A stretch of DNA of 64,000 nucleotides. It comes from Pigmentiphaga kullae (GTDB taxonomy: Bacteria; Pseudomonadota; Gammaproteobacteria; Burkholderiales; Burkholderiaceae_B). Within the stretch, counting starts at the first letter, position 1. Each line of letters starts with the position of its first letter. The DNA lies in contig NZ_SGXC01000001.1 of the NCBI RefSeq assembly GCF_004216695.1, positions 124,001 through 188,000 of the forward strand, read 5' to 3'. Both the position numbers and the translations under genes were made by a program. A model generated the notes under the pieces. The model was not told the origin of the DNA. It was given only the letters and a program-made list of their open reading frames with translations, and searched no databases. Shown in pieces: positions 16,800-24,443 of this stretch.

Positions 16800-17695
16800 G
16801 CCTGGCCTCCCGCCTTGACGTCCACCGACCTCTGCCTGCGGTCCGCCTCGGTCTGCGCCTTGATCCGCTCACGCGACTCGCGCCATTGCTCGTCCCCCCA
16901 CTCCATGTAGTGGGTGAAATACGCGCCTTGCGCCAAGTGGTACGCGCCGTCTATGGCGATGGTCTCGCCGCTCAGCCATTCGCAGCCGTCCGCCATCAGA
17001 AAAGCCGCGAGGTTCGCCAGTTCGTGCATCTGGCCGAGCCGCCCCGAGGGGTTGTCCGCGATCTCGCGGGCGTGCGGGTCGCTCCCCGGGCGCAAGCGGG
17101 CCGTCGCACCCTCGGTCGGAAAGATCCCCGGCGCAATCGCGTTGAAGCGAATGCCATGGCGCCCCCACTCGGTGGCCAACGACTTGGTCATGGCGTCCAC
17201 CCCGGCCTTGGACATGGCCGACGGCACGACGAAGGGCGATCCGGTACGCACCCAGGTCGTGACGATGGAAAGCACCGACCCCTTTCTCTTTTGCTCGATC
17301 CAGCGCTTGCCGACCGATTGCGTCACATAGAAAGTGCCATGCAGCACGATGTTGGCAATGGCGTCAAAACCGTTCGCCGACAGGTCTTCGGTGCGGCTGA
17401 CGAAATTTCCGGCCGCATTGTTAACCAGGCCGGTCAGCGGGCCGTCTTCCCAGATCCGTGCCACCATCGCATCGACGGCCCTGGCGTCGCGTATGTCGAC
17501 GGCCACTGGAATGACCTGTCCCCCGTAGCGCTGTTGCAGTTCATCGGCGGCATCCCGCAGCACGCTCTCGCGCCGACCGCAGATGTACAGGGTGGCTCCC
17601 AGCTCCAGCAGCCGGCCGCCGATCTCCTTGCCGAGACCGGATCCGCCGCCGGTGACGAGAATCCGATGTCCCTTGAAAATGCCCGGTGCAAACAT
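16796..17695 (-). CDS. SDR-family oxidoreductase, 2,4-dienoyl-CoA-reductase-like
   Basis: A 299-residue SDR with TGGGSGLGKEIGGRL at the cofactor site, LVNNAAGNFVS, and FNAIAPGIFPTEGA. The NNAAGNF and PGIFPTEGA segments and the longer C-terminal tail resemble 2,4-dienoyl-CoA reductases (DECR/PECI type). These lack the standard Tyr active site; here the usual Tyr-x-x-x-Lys position reads SAMSKAGV, with Met in place of Tyr, matching that family. The enzyme would reduce a conjugated dienoyl-CoA using NADPH. It is the first enzyme gene after the two Bug receptors. Its presence suggests an unsaturated or ring-derived substrate. Confidence 0.85.
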   Translation of the reverse strand: MFAPGIFKGHRILVTGGGSGLGKEIGGRLLELGATLYICGRRESVLRDAADELQQRYGGQVIPVAVDIRDARAVDAMVARIWEDGPLTGLVNNAAGNFVSRTEDLSANGFDAIANIVLHGTFYVTQSVGKRWIEQKRKGSVLSIVTTWVRTGSPFVVPSAMSKAGVDAMTKSLATEWGRHGIRFNAIAPGIFPTEGATARLRPGSDPHAREIADNPSGRLGQMHELANLAAFLMADGCEWLSGETIAIDGAYHLAQGAYFTHYMEWGDEQWRESRERIKAQTEADRRQRSVDVKAGGQA

Positions 17696-17724
17696 GTCCT
17701 ATTCGTTCCTTAGTGAGGCGAAGG

Positions 17725-18681
17725 CTAGTCTTCCGACAGGCCGAGTTCCTGGATCTTCTGTCGGTAGACGGTGTCCTGCTCGGCGATGAGCCGTTCGAAT
17801 TCCTGCCTGGAGGATGCATTGAGTTCGAAGCCCGCGGCGCGCGCCGCCTGCGCGACTTCTTTGTTGACCAGCGCCTTGTTGACGATCTCATGCAAGCGAT
17901 CGGCCGTGACGGGCGGCACGCCAGCGGGGCCAAACAGCCCGGCCCATGGCACAATGTCCAAGGGAGGAACGCCCAATTCGGCCAGCGTGGGGGTGTCGGG
18001 CAGCAGCTCCGCGCGCCGCGGTCCCATGACCGCGAGGGCGCGCAATCGGCCGCTCTCCACGTAGGGAATCCCCATGGTCGTCGCAACGATGGCTTGCACG
18101 CGCCCCGCGATGATTTCCTGGATGGCGGGTGGCTCTCCCTTGAACGGGACTCGGGTCATCTCCAACCCCGATTTCTGGCTCAGATGGGCAAAGGCCATCA
18201 GGTTGGTGTTGGAGCCTGTTCCGTAGTTGTACTGGCCCGGCTTGTGCTTGACCTGGGCGACGAACTCGGCGTAGTTGCGCGCCGGAAAGCTCGCGCTCGT
18301 GTACAGCAGATAGGTGTAGCGCCCGACGTCGGCGATGGTGGTGAAGTCCCGATGGACTTCATAGGGCGGCTGGCGGCGAATGTGCGGCGCGATGGACAGA
18401 TTGCCGGAGGTGGCGAACAGCAGCCGGCAGCCATCGGGCTTTGCCTTGAGCACGTCAAGCGCCGCGATCTGGCCTTCGGCGCCGGGCTTGTTCTCGACAA
18501 CGATGGCCGTGGCAAGCTGCTTGCCCATGTCCTTGGCAAGCGCGCGGGCAATCGTATCGGTGGTCGAACCGGCGGGAAACGGCGCGACCAGCGTGATGAC
18601 GGAGCAGTCGGCCGCTTTCGCGGCAGAAGCGGCGGCGAGCAGAGCCAGGACGGCGCCGCGCGCGAATCGGGCGATGAGCAT
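17725..18681 (-). CDS. Bug/TctC-family receptor (second in operon)
   Basis: A 318-residue periplasmic binding protein. The signal peptide spans residues 1 to about 23 (AVLALLAAASAAKA). The mature N-terminus, ADCSVITLVAPFPAGSTTD, lacks the DYP-type start of most Bug proteins but keeps IVVENKPGAEG and YVESGRLRALAVMG. GGGAGAA precedes the start. Tandem Bug genes usually mean two related ligands or a gene duplication with divergence; the two here are clearly different. It is 30 bp downstream of the first receptor and 30 bp upstream of the SDR gene, so it is cotranscribed with the catabolic genes and probably binds a substrate or intermediate of the pathway. Confidence 0.9.
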   Translation of the reverse strand: MLIARFARGAVLALLAAASAAKAADCSVITLVAPFPAGSTTDTIARALAKDMGKQLATAIVVENKPGAEGQIAALDVLKAKPDGCRLLFATSGNLSIAPHIRRQPPYEVHRDFTTIADVGRYTYLLYTSASFPARNYAEFVAQVKHKPGQYNYGTGSNTNLMAFAHLSQKSGLEMTRVPFKGEPPAIQEIIAGRVQAIVATTMGIPYVESGRLRALAVMGPRRAELLPDTPTLAELGVPPLDIVPWAGLFGPAGVPPVTADRLHEIVNKALVNKEVAQAARAAGFELNASSRQEFERLIAEQDTVYRQKIQELGLSED

Positions 18682-18710
18682 CGGAAGTTCTCCCTATCGT
18701 TCGTTGGCGC

Positions 18711-19706
18711 CTAGAGCTGTTCGATCTTTGCGCTCTTGACGATGCGCGACCACAACTCGATCTCTTCCTTCTGGCGGGTGCGGAGCGCGGCAGCTCCGCC
18801 GCCCGGGACTTCCGCGCCGCGCTCGGTGAAGAACTTGCGGGCGGCGGGATCGTTGGCGATCTTGGCGAACAATTGTTCAAGCCTGGCGAGCCGGGCCGCG
18901 GGAACCTGGGCCGGCGCAACAGCCGCGACCCAGGTGGAGGCCACGAAGTCGGGAAGACCTGCCTCGGCCGTAGTAGGCACGCTGGGAAGCAGCGGGAGCC
19001 GTTCCCGGGATGCTACGGCCAGAGCCTGAATCGTTCCGCCCTGCACCGACCCCAGCGCGCTCGTCGCGTCGACGATCGAAAAGTCGACTTCCTTGCCGAT
19101 CAGCGCATTGAGCGCCGCGCCCACGCCTTTATAAGGAATCGCGCGAGCGGTGAAGGACGCCTTTTCCTGGAGCAACTCACCCATCAACTGATAGCTCGTC
19201 GCACCGGCGGCGTAGTTCAACGAATCGGGTTTGGCGCGGCCGGCCTTCACCAGCGCTTCGATGCTGGAGCGCTCGGACCCCACGGGTACGGCGATGACGC
19301 TCGGCACCGAAGCCATCATGCCCAATGCCGCCAGATCCTTGAGCGGATCGTAGGGAAGAGCCCGGTACAGCGCGACGTTGGTTGCCAGGATGGAGGTCGT
19401 TCCCACCAGCATCGTGTAGCCATCGTGCGGCGCGTTCAGCACGGCGCTGACACCGATGAGACCATTTCCGCCCGCCTTGTTCTCCACGACGACCGACTGG
19501 CCCGTCTCCTCACCCAGCCGCTTGGCGTAATAGCGGGCGGCAATGTCGGTGATACTGCCGGGCACGAACGGAACGACGAACCTGATGGAGCGGGAAGGAA
19601 AATCATCGGCCACCGCCGTGCCGCCAGCCGCGCCGGCCGCTATCGCGAATGCAAGGGCCAGCATGCGAGGGAGCAAGCCGGCGCGTGGGCGTTGGGAAAA
19701 GAACAT
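18711..19706 (-). CDS. Bug/TctC-family receptor (first gene of the 12-gene operon)
   Basis: A 331-residue periplasmic receptor with a long signal peptide (MLALAFAIAAGAAGGTAVA). The mature part begins DDFPSRSIRFVVPFVPGS and contains VVVENKAGGNG. AGGAGA lies upstream of the start. The usual ligand-loop segment (VQGGTIQALAVASRERLP) and a C-terminal helix pair are present. It is the first gene of the leftward operon, directly downstream of the intergenic space holding the left copy of the 71-bp repeat, so its promoter must lie within 19707-19889. No TctA/TctB permease accompanies it, as is frequent for Bug proteins in Bordetella relatives. Confidence 0.9.
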   Translation of the reverse strand: MFFSQRPRAGLLPRMLALAFAIAAGAAGGTAVADDFPSRSIRFVVPFVPGSITDIAARYYAKRLGEETGQSVVVENKAGGNGLIGVSAVLNAPHDGYTMLVGTTSILATNVALYRALPYDPLKDLAALGMMASVPSVIAVPVGSERSSIEALVKAGRAKPDSLNYAAGATSYQLMGELLQEKASFTARAIPYKGVGAALNALIGKEVDFSIVDATSALGSVQGGTIQALAVASRERLPLLPSVPTTAEAGLPDFVASTWVAAVAPAQVPAARLARLEQLFAKIANDPAARKFFTERGAEVPGGGAAALRTRQKEEIELWSRIVKSAKIEQL

Positions 19707-19818
19707 GATCGTCTCCTGTGCGACTGGCTACGCCAGCCATGGCCTTGTTGTGAGGCTATGGTAGGAGGACGATCCATGCTCGTCTAACACTTAAATTCGC
19801 ATGATTAAGACCTAACAG

Positions 19819-19889
19819 ATCTTTATTGCCACGACTGGGTCAGCGCATACGATGGGAATCGTTCTTGTCAATATGCTCCACCCTGCGCA
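19819..19889 (+). repeat. 71-bp direct repeat, left copy (degenerate Fur-regulated promoter)
   Basis: These 71 bp match 24365-24435 in the same orientation at 58 of 71 positions by hand count, without gaps. Twelve of the 13 differences are transitions. The -35-like TTGCCA is kept, but the -10 has decayed to TACGAT (19848-19853). The Fur-box register falls from 14 to 11 matches of 19 compared with the right copy. The copy ends exactly where the stop codon of the leftward LysR gene begins. It points toward that gene's 3' end and so has no function there that I can see. It is most likely the scar of a duplication, insertion or recombination at the fec-type promoter. Confidence 0.8.
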
Positions 19890-20777
19890 CTAGTCGTAGT
19901 CCTTCAGAAATTCGGCAACCAGGCCCACGAACGCCTGCGTGACCAGCGAACGGGGCTTTCCCGCCGGAAACAGCATCGCGAAGTCATTGAAGAAGGCCGG
20001 CTCGAACCGGCGCGCGACCACGCCGCGGCCCGAGAAATCGTGAGCCGTGACGGGATCGACGATGCTGTAGCCCACGCCTTCGGCCACGAACGCGCACATC
20101 GACGCGAACAGCGGCGTCTCGACCTTGATCGACAAGGTGGCACCGTTCTCGGCGAACAGCTCCTGCAGGCGCTGCGTGCGGATGTGGTCGCGCGGCGCGG
20201 TCACGATGGGTAGTCCGCTCAGGTCGGCCGGGCGAATGACCTCGTTGCCCGCCAGCGGATGCTGCGCGGGCAGGACACAGACGCAGCGCAGGCGCAGTTT
20301 TTCGGCGTCGACCCAGCCTGGGTCATACGCCGTCTCCGAGAATCCGATGTCGAACTGCTGGGTGGTGACCAGGGTCACGACCGTGGGGGAGCTGCGTGCC
20401 TGCAAGGTAACGTTGACGCCCGGATAGTCCCGCAGGAAGTGGGCGGCGACGCGCGGCAGGAACTCGAGCGCCAACATCGGAAGCGCCGCGATCCGCAAGC
20501 TGCCCGCCTTCGCATCGCGGATATCTGCCGCCAGCTGCTCTATGCCGCCCAGCCCTTGAAGCGCGCCCACCACCGCGCCGTGCAGATACTTGGCCTCTTC
20601 GGTAGGCTGCAGGCGGTTCTTTTCGCGCACGAACAGGCCAAAGCCAAGGTCGGACTCCAGCCCCGCTATCAGGGTGCTGATGGCGGGCTGCGACAACCCG
20701 AGCCGCGCGGCGGCCCCCGTCACGGTTCCCGCGACCATCACTGCGTGGAAAGCCTCGAGCTGACGCACTTTGAACAT
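19890..20777 (-). CDS. LysR-family regulator of the dipeptidase/oxidase cassette
   Basis: A 295-residue LysR regulator. The HTH is in MFKVRQLEAFHAVMVAG and AARLGLSQPAISTLIAGLE. The style (AVMVAGTVTGAAARLGLSQPAIS) matches the OccR/NocR group, which senses amino-acid-like compounds. It is divergent from the Bug-dipeptidase-oxidase genes, with 132 bp between starts, and is the natural regulator of that cassette. Its stop codon sits directly against the left 71-bp repeat, so the gene forms one exact edge of the cassette. Confidence 0.9.
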   Translation of the reverse strand: MFKVRQLEAFHAVMVAGTVTGAAARLGLSQPAISTLIAGLESDLGFGLFVREKNRLQPTEEAKYLHGAVVGALQGLGGIEQLAADIRDAKAGSLRIAALPMLALEFLPRVAAHFLRDYPGVNVTLQARSSPTVVTLVTTQQFDIGFSETAYDPGWVDAEKLRLRCVCVLPAQHPLAGNEVIRPADLSGLPIVTAPRDHIRTQRLQELFAENGATLSIKVETPLFASMCAFVAEGVGYSIVDPVTAHDFSGRGVVARRFEPAFFNDFAMLFPAGKPRSLVTQAFVGLVAEFLKDYD

Positions 20778-20909
20778 GGCGGGACCAGGTATAGGCGATT
20801 TTTATGGATTCAGAAAAAAACAGGATTGGATCGCGGATTTCGGCGTCTGTATGCTGGGGACAGTAGCGCATCCACAGAAATGATAGTGCTCGAACCCGGG
20901 GGAAGAATC

Positions 20910-21911
20910 ATGAAACATGCAACAGCGTGGGGCTTGAAGTTCTCTCTGGAGGCGTCGATGGCCGCGGTCGTGGCGGGCGGGCTGGCCTTCGCGCCCGGCG
21001 CAGGCGCGGCCGACGACTACCCCAGCCGGCCGATCCGCATGCTGGTCGGCTTCTCGGCGGGTGGCGCCACCGACCTGTCCGCGCGCATGATCGCGCTGCA
21101 ACTGTCCGAGCGGCTCGGGCAGTCGGTCGTCGTGGAAAACCGTCCCGGCGCAGGCGGCAGCATCGCGGCCAGCGCCGTGGCGAAGGCTCCCGCCGACGGC
21201 TACACCCTTCTTTACACCTCGGCGGCCCACGCCATCAATGCCGCGCTCTACAAATCGCTGCCCTTCGATCCCGTGGCCGATTTCCAGCCCATCACGACGG
21301 TGACCACCACGCTCAATGCGCTGATCGCCCACCCGTCCCTGCCTGTGCGCGGCGCCGCGGAGTTCATCGCCTATGCGAAGGCGGCCCCGGGCGGCGTCAG
21401 CATGGCCTCGACCGGCATCGGCTCGTCCAGCCACATGGCGCAGGTCCTGTTCACCAGCATGGCCGGCATCAAGGTCAATCACGTGCCCTACAAGGGCACG
21501 GGCGAAGCCATACGCGACATCGTTTCCGGCGAGGTCAAGGTCACCATCGACGCCGTCACCGCCTACCTGCCTTACCTGAGGAACGGCAGCCTCAAGGTGG
21601 TCTGCCTGGGCGACGTCCGACGCAGCGCGCTGCTGCCCGATGCCCCCACCTGCGACGAGACGGGCCTGCCGGGCTACGCGGTCAGGAGCTGGCAGGGCGT
21701 GCTCACCACGGCCAACGTCCCGCGCAATATCGTCGACCGGCTCAATCGCGAGATCAACGCGATCCTGAAGTCGCCAGAAACGATCCGGCAGATGCAGGCA
21801 GCGGGCGCCCGTCCGCTGGGTGGCACGCCGGAGGAGTACGCGGCGATCATCAAGCAGGACATCGCGAAGCTCAAGGAACTGGTCTCCCTGGCCGGCATCC
21901 AGCCTCAATAA
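20910..21911 (+). CDS. Bug/TctC-family receptor of the D-amino-acid-type cassette
   Basis: A 333-residue periplasmic receptor. The signal sequence is long (KFSLEASMAAVVAGGLAFA, cleavage near GAGA). The mature part begins DDYPSRPIRMLVGFSAGG and contains VVVENRPGAGGS and YLPYLRNGSLKVVCLG. The start at 20910 follows GGGGGAAG; an in-frame ATG at 20880 lacks a comparable site. It is divergent from the LysR gene and 13 bp upstream of the dipeptidase-like gene, so it is the first gene of a three-gene operon. It likely binds the compound processed by the two enzymes, plausibly an N-acylated or peptidic amino acid, but this is inferred from context. Confidence 0.9.
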   Translation: MKHATAWGLKFSLEASMAAVVAGGLAFAPGAGAADDYPSRPIRMLVGFSAGGATDLSARMIALQLSERLGQSVVVENRPGAGGSIAASAVAKAPADGYTLLYTSAAHAINAALYKSLPFDPVADFQPITTVTTTLNALIAHPSLPVRGAAEFIAYAKAAPGGVSMASTGIGSSSHMAQVLFTSMAGIKVNHVPYKGTGEAIRDIVSGEVKVTIDAVTAYLPYLRNGSLKVVCLGDVRRSALLPDAPTCDETGLPGYAVRSWQGVLTTANVPRNIVDRLNREINAILKSPETIRQMQAAGARPLGGTPEEYAAIIKQDIAKLKELVSLAGIQPQ

Positions 21912-21924
21912 GACGGGGACAACC

Positions 21925-23145
21925 ATGAACAGACCGACTCCCACGGCGGCCCAGGCAGAGGAAACCGCCCGCCGCATCCACGCCGAGCACATCGTCATCG
22001 ATTCGCTCGCGCCCAGCTTCGTCGACGAATGGGCGCTGACGCCCGCCATGATCGAGATCGGCAAGGCCTTGCAGGCCCAGGGCGGCTCGCGCCCGGCCAT
22101 CAAGAAGGCCATGGCCGAACATCTCATCGCCCAGTGCGCGCAGGATCCCGAAACGCGCGAAACCTATCTTTCGTACTGGCGGCGCTCGGGTGTCACGGCA
22201 TGCAACTACACCTTGTACGCATCCGGTCCGCCCGACACTGCCCTGGATGCGACGATCACCAGCGCGCGGCGCGCCGCAACGCTCATGGCCTCGCTGGGCG
22301 GACAGGTGACGCTGGCCACCAACGCCGCGCAACTCGAAGCCGCGCACCGCGACGGCCGGCACGCCGTCATGTACAACCTGCAGAACGCCGAGCCCGTCGG
22401 GGCCGACCTCGATCGGGTGGAAGTCCTGCACGAACTCGGCGTGCGCAGCATGCAGCTCACGTACAACCTGCGCACCCGCTTCGCCGACGGCTGCCTGGAG
22501 ACGAACGACGGCGGCCTGAGCCGCTTCGGCGCCGCGCTGATCGAGAAGATGAATGCGTGCCGCATGATGGTCGACCTCTCGCACGCCAGCGCGAACACAG
22601 CGCGCGACGCGGTGGCCGCATCCAGGACGCCGATCGTGGCCACCCACACCGCCGCCCGCGCGCTCAGCGGCCACCCCCGAGGCCTGCCCGACGACGTACT
22701 GAAGGGCATCGCCAACGGCGGGGGCTACGCCGGCGTGGTGGTGCTGCCGGCCTTCATCCTGCCGGCCGAAGGCGACGGCCGCGCCGAGAAACACGGCAAG
22801 CCGCGCAGCTGGGCCACGCTCGACACCGTCGTCGACCACCTCCAGCACCTGGTCAATGTGATGGGCGAGGATCACGTCGGCGTCGGTACCGACTGGGGCA
22901 AGCCCTACTACAACGCACTGGCCTGGACGCCGTCGATGATCCGGCCCGAGAGCGGCAGTTTCAACTGGGTAGGCTGGCGCCCGCAGGACCGCTTCGATCC
23001 GAACGCGCAGACCCTGGACCTGGAAACCTGGGACAAGTGGCCCAACCTGACCGCCGCCATGCTGCGCCGGGGCATGGCCGAATCCACCGTCGTCAAGATC
23101 GTCGGCGCGAACTACATGCGCGTATTCCGCGAGATATGCGGATAG
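21925..23145 (+). CDS. M19 (renal-dipeptidase-like) metallohydrolase with altered metal site
   Basis: A 406-residue TIM-barrel protein of the M19 dipeptidase family. Recognisable ligands are His220 in DLSHAS, His241 in VATHTAARAL and Asp323 in GVGTDW. The first-site motif of classical enzymes (HxD in DGHND) is replaced by IDSLAP (residues 25-30). The bridging glutamate is apparently Gln153 (NLQNAEPVG). A normal binuclear zinc centre is therefore unlikely; either one metal remains or the chemistry differs. No signal peptide is present, so it is cytoplasmic. M19 enzymes hydrolyse dipeptides, including ones with a C-terminal D-residue, which suits the D-amino-acid-dehydrogenase-like partner overlapping its 3' end. 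Confidence 0.85.
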   Translation: MNRPTPTAAQAEETARRIHAEHIVIDSLAPSFVDEWALTPAMIEIGKALQAQGGSRPAIKKAMAEHLIAQCAQDPETRETYLSYWRRSGVTACNYTLYASGPPDTALDATITSARRAATLMASLGGQVTLATNAAQLEAAHRDGRHAVMYNLQNAEPVGADLDRVEVLHELGVRSMQLTYNLRTRFADGCLETNDGGLSRFGAALIEKMNACRMMVDLSHASANTARDAVAASRTPIVATHTAARALSGHPRGLPDDVLKGIANGGGYAGVVVLPAFILPAEGDGRAEKHGKPRSWATLDTVVDHLQHLVNVMGEDHVGVGTDWGKPYYNALAWTPSMIRPESGSFNWVGWRPQDRFDPNAQTLDLETWDKWPNLTAAMLRRGMAESTVVKIVGANYMRVFREICG

Positions 23146-24380
23146 CGGCAACGCCATCGCCCGGCCCGGAACAGCGTATCGCCGTGATAGGCGCGGGCAT
23201 CGTCGGCGCATGTATCGCTCATGCCTTGCGCCGACGTGGCGCCGACGTCGTGCTGATCGACCGTGACGAGCCTGGCCGCGGTTGCAGCTTCGGCAACCTG
23301 GGCGCGATCAGCATGAGTTCCGTCGCCCCGCTGGCCATGCCCGGCATCCTGGCCTCGCTGCCCAGCATGCTGCGCGATCCCGAAAGCCCGCTATTCCTTC
23401 CCCTGGGCTACCTGCCTCGAGCGCTGCCCTGGCTGCTCAGGTTCCTGGCGTCGGCCCGCGCCGCCAAGGTCGCGGAAGCGTCGCGCACGCTGGCACGCCT
23501 GCACGCCGGCGCCGTCGCGGCGCACCAGGCCCTTGCCCGCGAAGTCGGCGTCCCGGAACTCATCCTTCAGCGCGGCCAGCTTCACCTCTATCCCGACAGC
23601 CGTGCCCACGCCCAGGACGAAGCCGCGTGGCGGCTACGCGCCTCGCACGGCTTGCCCTTCACGCTGCTCGACCGTCCCGGCATCCTGGAACTGGAACCGC
23701 ATGTGGGCAAGCGCTACACGGTTGGCGTATTCCTGCCCGACGACGGAACCATCCTCAATCCGCTGCGCTATGTCCAGGCCATCGTGCGGGCGTTCGCCGC
23801 GCGCGGCGGCGAGGTACGGCGCGACGAGGTGCGGGCGCTCAAGCGCGACGGCCAAGGATGGGAGCTGGTTTGCGGGCGCGGCAGCGAACGCTTTTCCCGC
23901 GTCGTCGTGGCGGCCGGCGGGTGGTCGACGCGCCTGCTGGATCCGCTCGGCATACGGCTGCCGCTGGAAAGCCAGCGCGGCTATCACGCACAGTTCTCGG
24001 GCTGTGCCGGGCTGGTCTCGCGCTCGGTGGTGCTGGCCGACCGCAAGATATTCCTTGCCCCCATGGAGGACGGACTGCGGGTAGGCGGCACGGTCGAGAT
24101 CGCGGGCCTCGACCGTCCCCCGGACATGCGCCGCGCGCGCCTGCTCGAACGCATCGTGCGCGAAACCTTCGACGGACTGGCTAACGCAACGGCTACGCAC
24201 TGGATGGGCCATCGTCCCTGCATGCCCGATTCGCTGCCCGTCATCGGCCCGGCCACCGAGCCAGGTCTCTGGCTGGCGGTGGGACACGGTCATCTTGGCA
24301 TGACCGACTCGGTCAATACCGCGCGGAGGATTGCGGATGGGATGCTGGGGCCGGATGTCGAGCCATCTTTATTGCCATAA
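23136..24380 (+). CDS. FAD-dependent oxidoreductase, D-amino-acid dehydrogenase (DadA)-like
   Basis: A 414-residue flavoprotein of the D-amino-acid oxidase superfamily. The dinucleotide-binding motif is VIGAGIVGACIAHALRRRGADVVLID. The family C-terminal segments are MGHRPCMPDSLPVIGPA and VAVGHGHLGMT-like (LAVGHGHLGMT). DadA-type enzymes deaminate D-amino acids and pass electrons to the respiratory chain. The start at 23136 overlaps the dipeptidase gene by 10 bp in another frame. Its last codons (SLLP and the stop) are encoded inside the right 71-bp repeat, and the stop TAA directly follows the -35 of the fecI-like promoter. The present C-terminus may therefore be a product of the rearrangement that created the repeat. 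Confidence 0.88.
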   Translation: MRIAATPSPGPEQRIAVIGAGIVGACIAHALRRRGADVVLIDRDEPGRGCSFGNLGAISMSSVAPLAMPGILASLPSMLRDPESPLFLPLGYLPRALPWLLRFLASARAAKVAEASRTLARLHAGAVAAHQALAREVGVPELILQRGQLHLYPDSRAHAQDEAAWRLRASHGLPFTLLDRPGILELEPHVGKRYTVGVFLPDDGTILNPLRYVQAIVRAFAARGGEVRRDEVRALKRDGQGWELVCGRGSERFSRVVVAAGGWSTRLLDPLGIRLPLESQRGYHAQFSGCAGLVSRSVVLADRKIFLAPMEDGLRVGGTVEIAGLDRPPDMRRARLLERIVRETFDGLANATATHWMGHRPCMPDSLPVIGPATEPGLWLAVGHGHLGMTDSVNTARRIADGMLGPDVEPSLLP

Positions 24381-24435
24381 TCAGGTCAACGCATATAATG
24401 AGAATCGTTCGCATCAATATGCTCCACCCCGCGCA
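24365..24435 (+). repeat. 71-bp direct repeat, right copy (functional-looking fec promoter)
   Basis: This is the intact-looking copy of the element also found at 19819-19889. It covers the last five codons of the oxidase gene, a sigma-70 promoter and a Fur-box-like sequence, and ends 8 bp before the FecI-like sigma start. The two copies enclose exactly the LysR-Bug-dipeptidase-oxidase cassette (19890-24364). Confidence 0.8.
24372..24412 (+). promoter_or_regulatory. Sigma-70 promoter with overlapping Fur box for the FecI-like operon
   Basis: The -35 is TTGCCA (24372-24377) and the -10 is a perfect TATAAT (24394-24399), with a 16-bp spacer. TATAATGAGAATCGTTCGC (24394-24412) matches 14 of 19 positions of the Fur consensus GATAATGATAATCATTATC and covers the -10, so iron-loaded Fur would block the promoter. 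This is the expected control for an iron-starvation sigma factor. Confidence 0.75.
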
Positions 24436-24443
24436 GGCCCCAC

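Noticed and set aside
19819-24435. Insertion sequence or transposon explaining the 71-bp repeats
   Set aside because: No transposase-like gene and no terminal inverted repeats; 71 bp is far longer than a usual target-site duplication and the repeat is a promoter.
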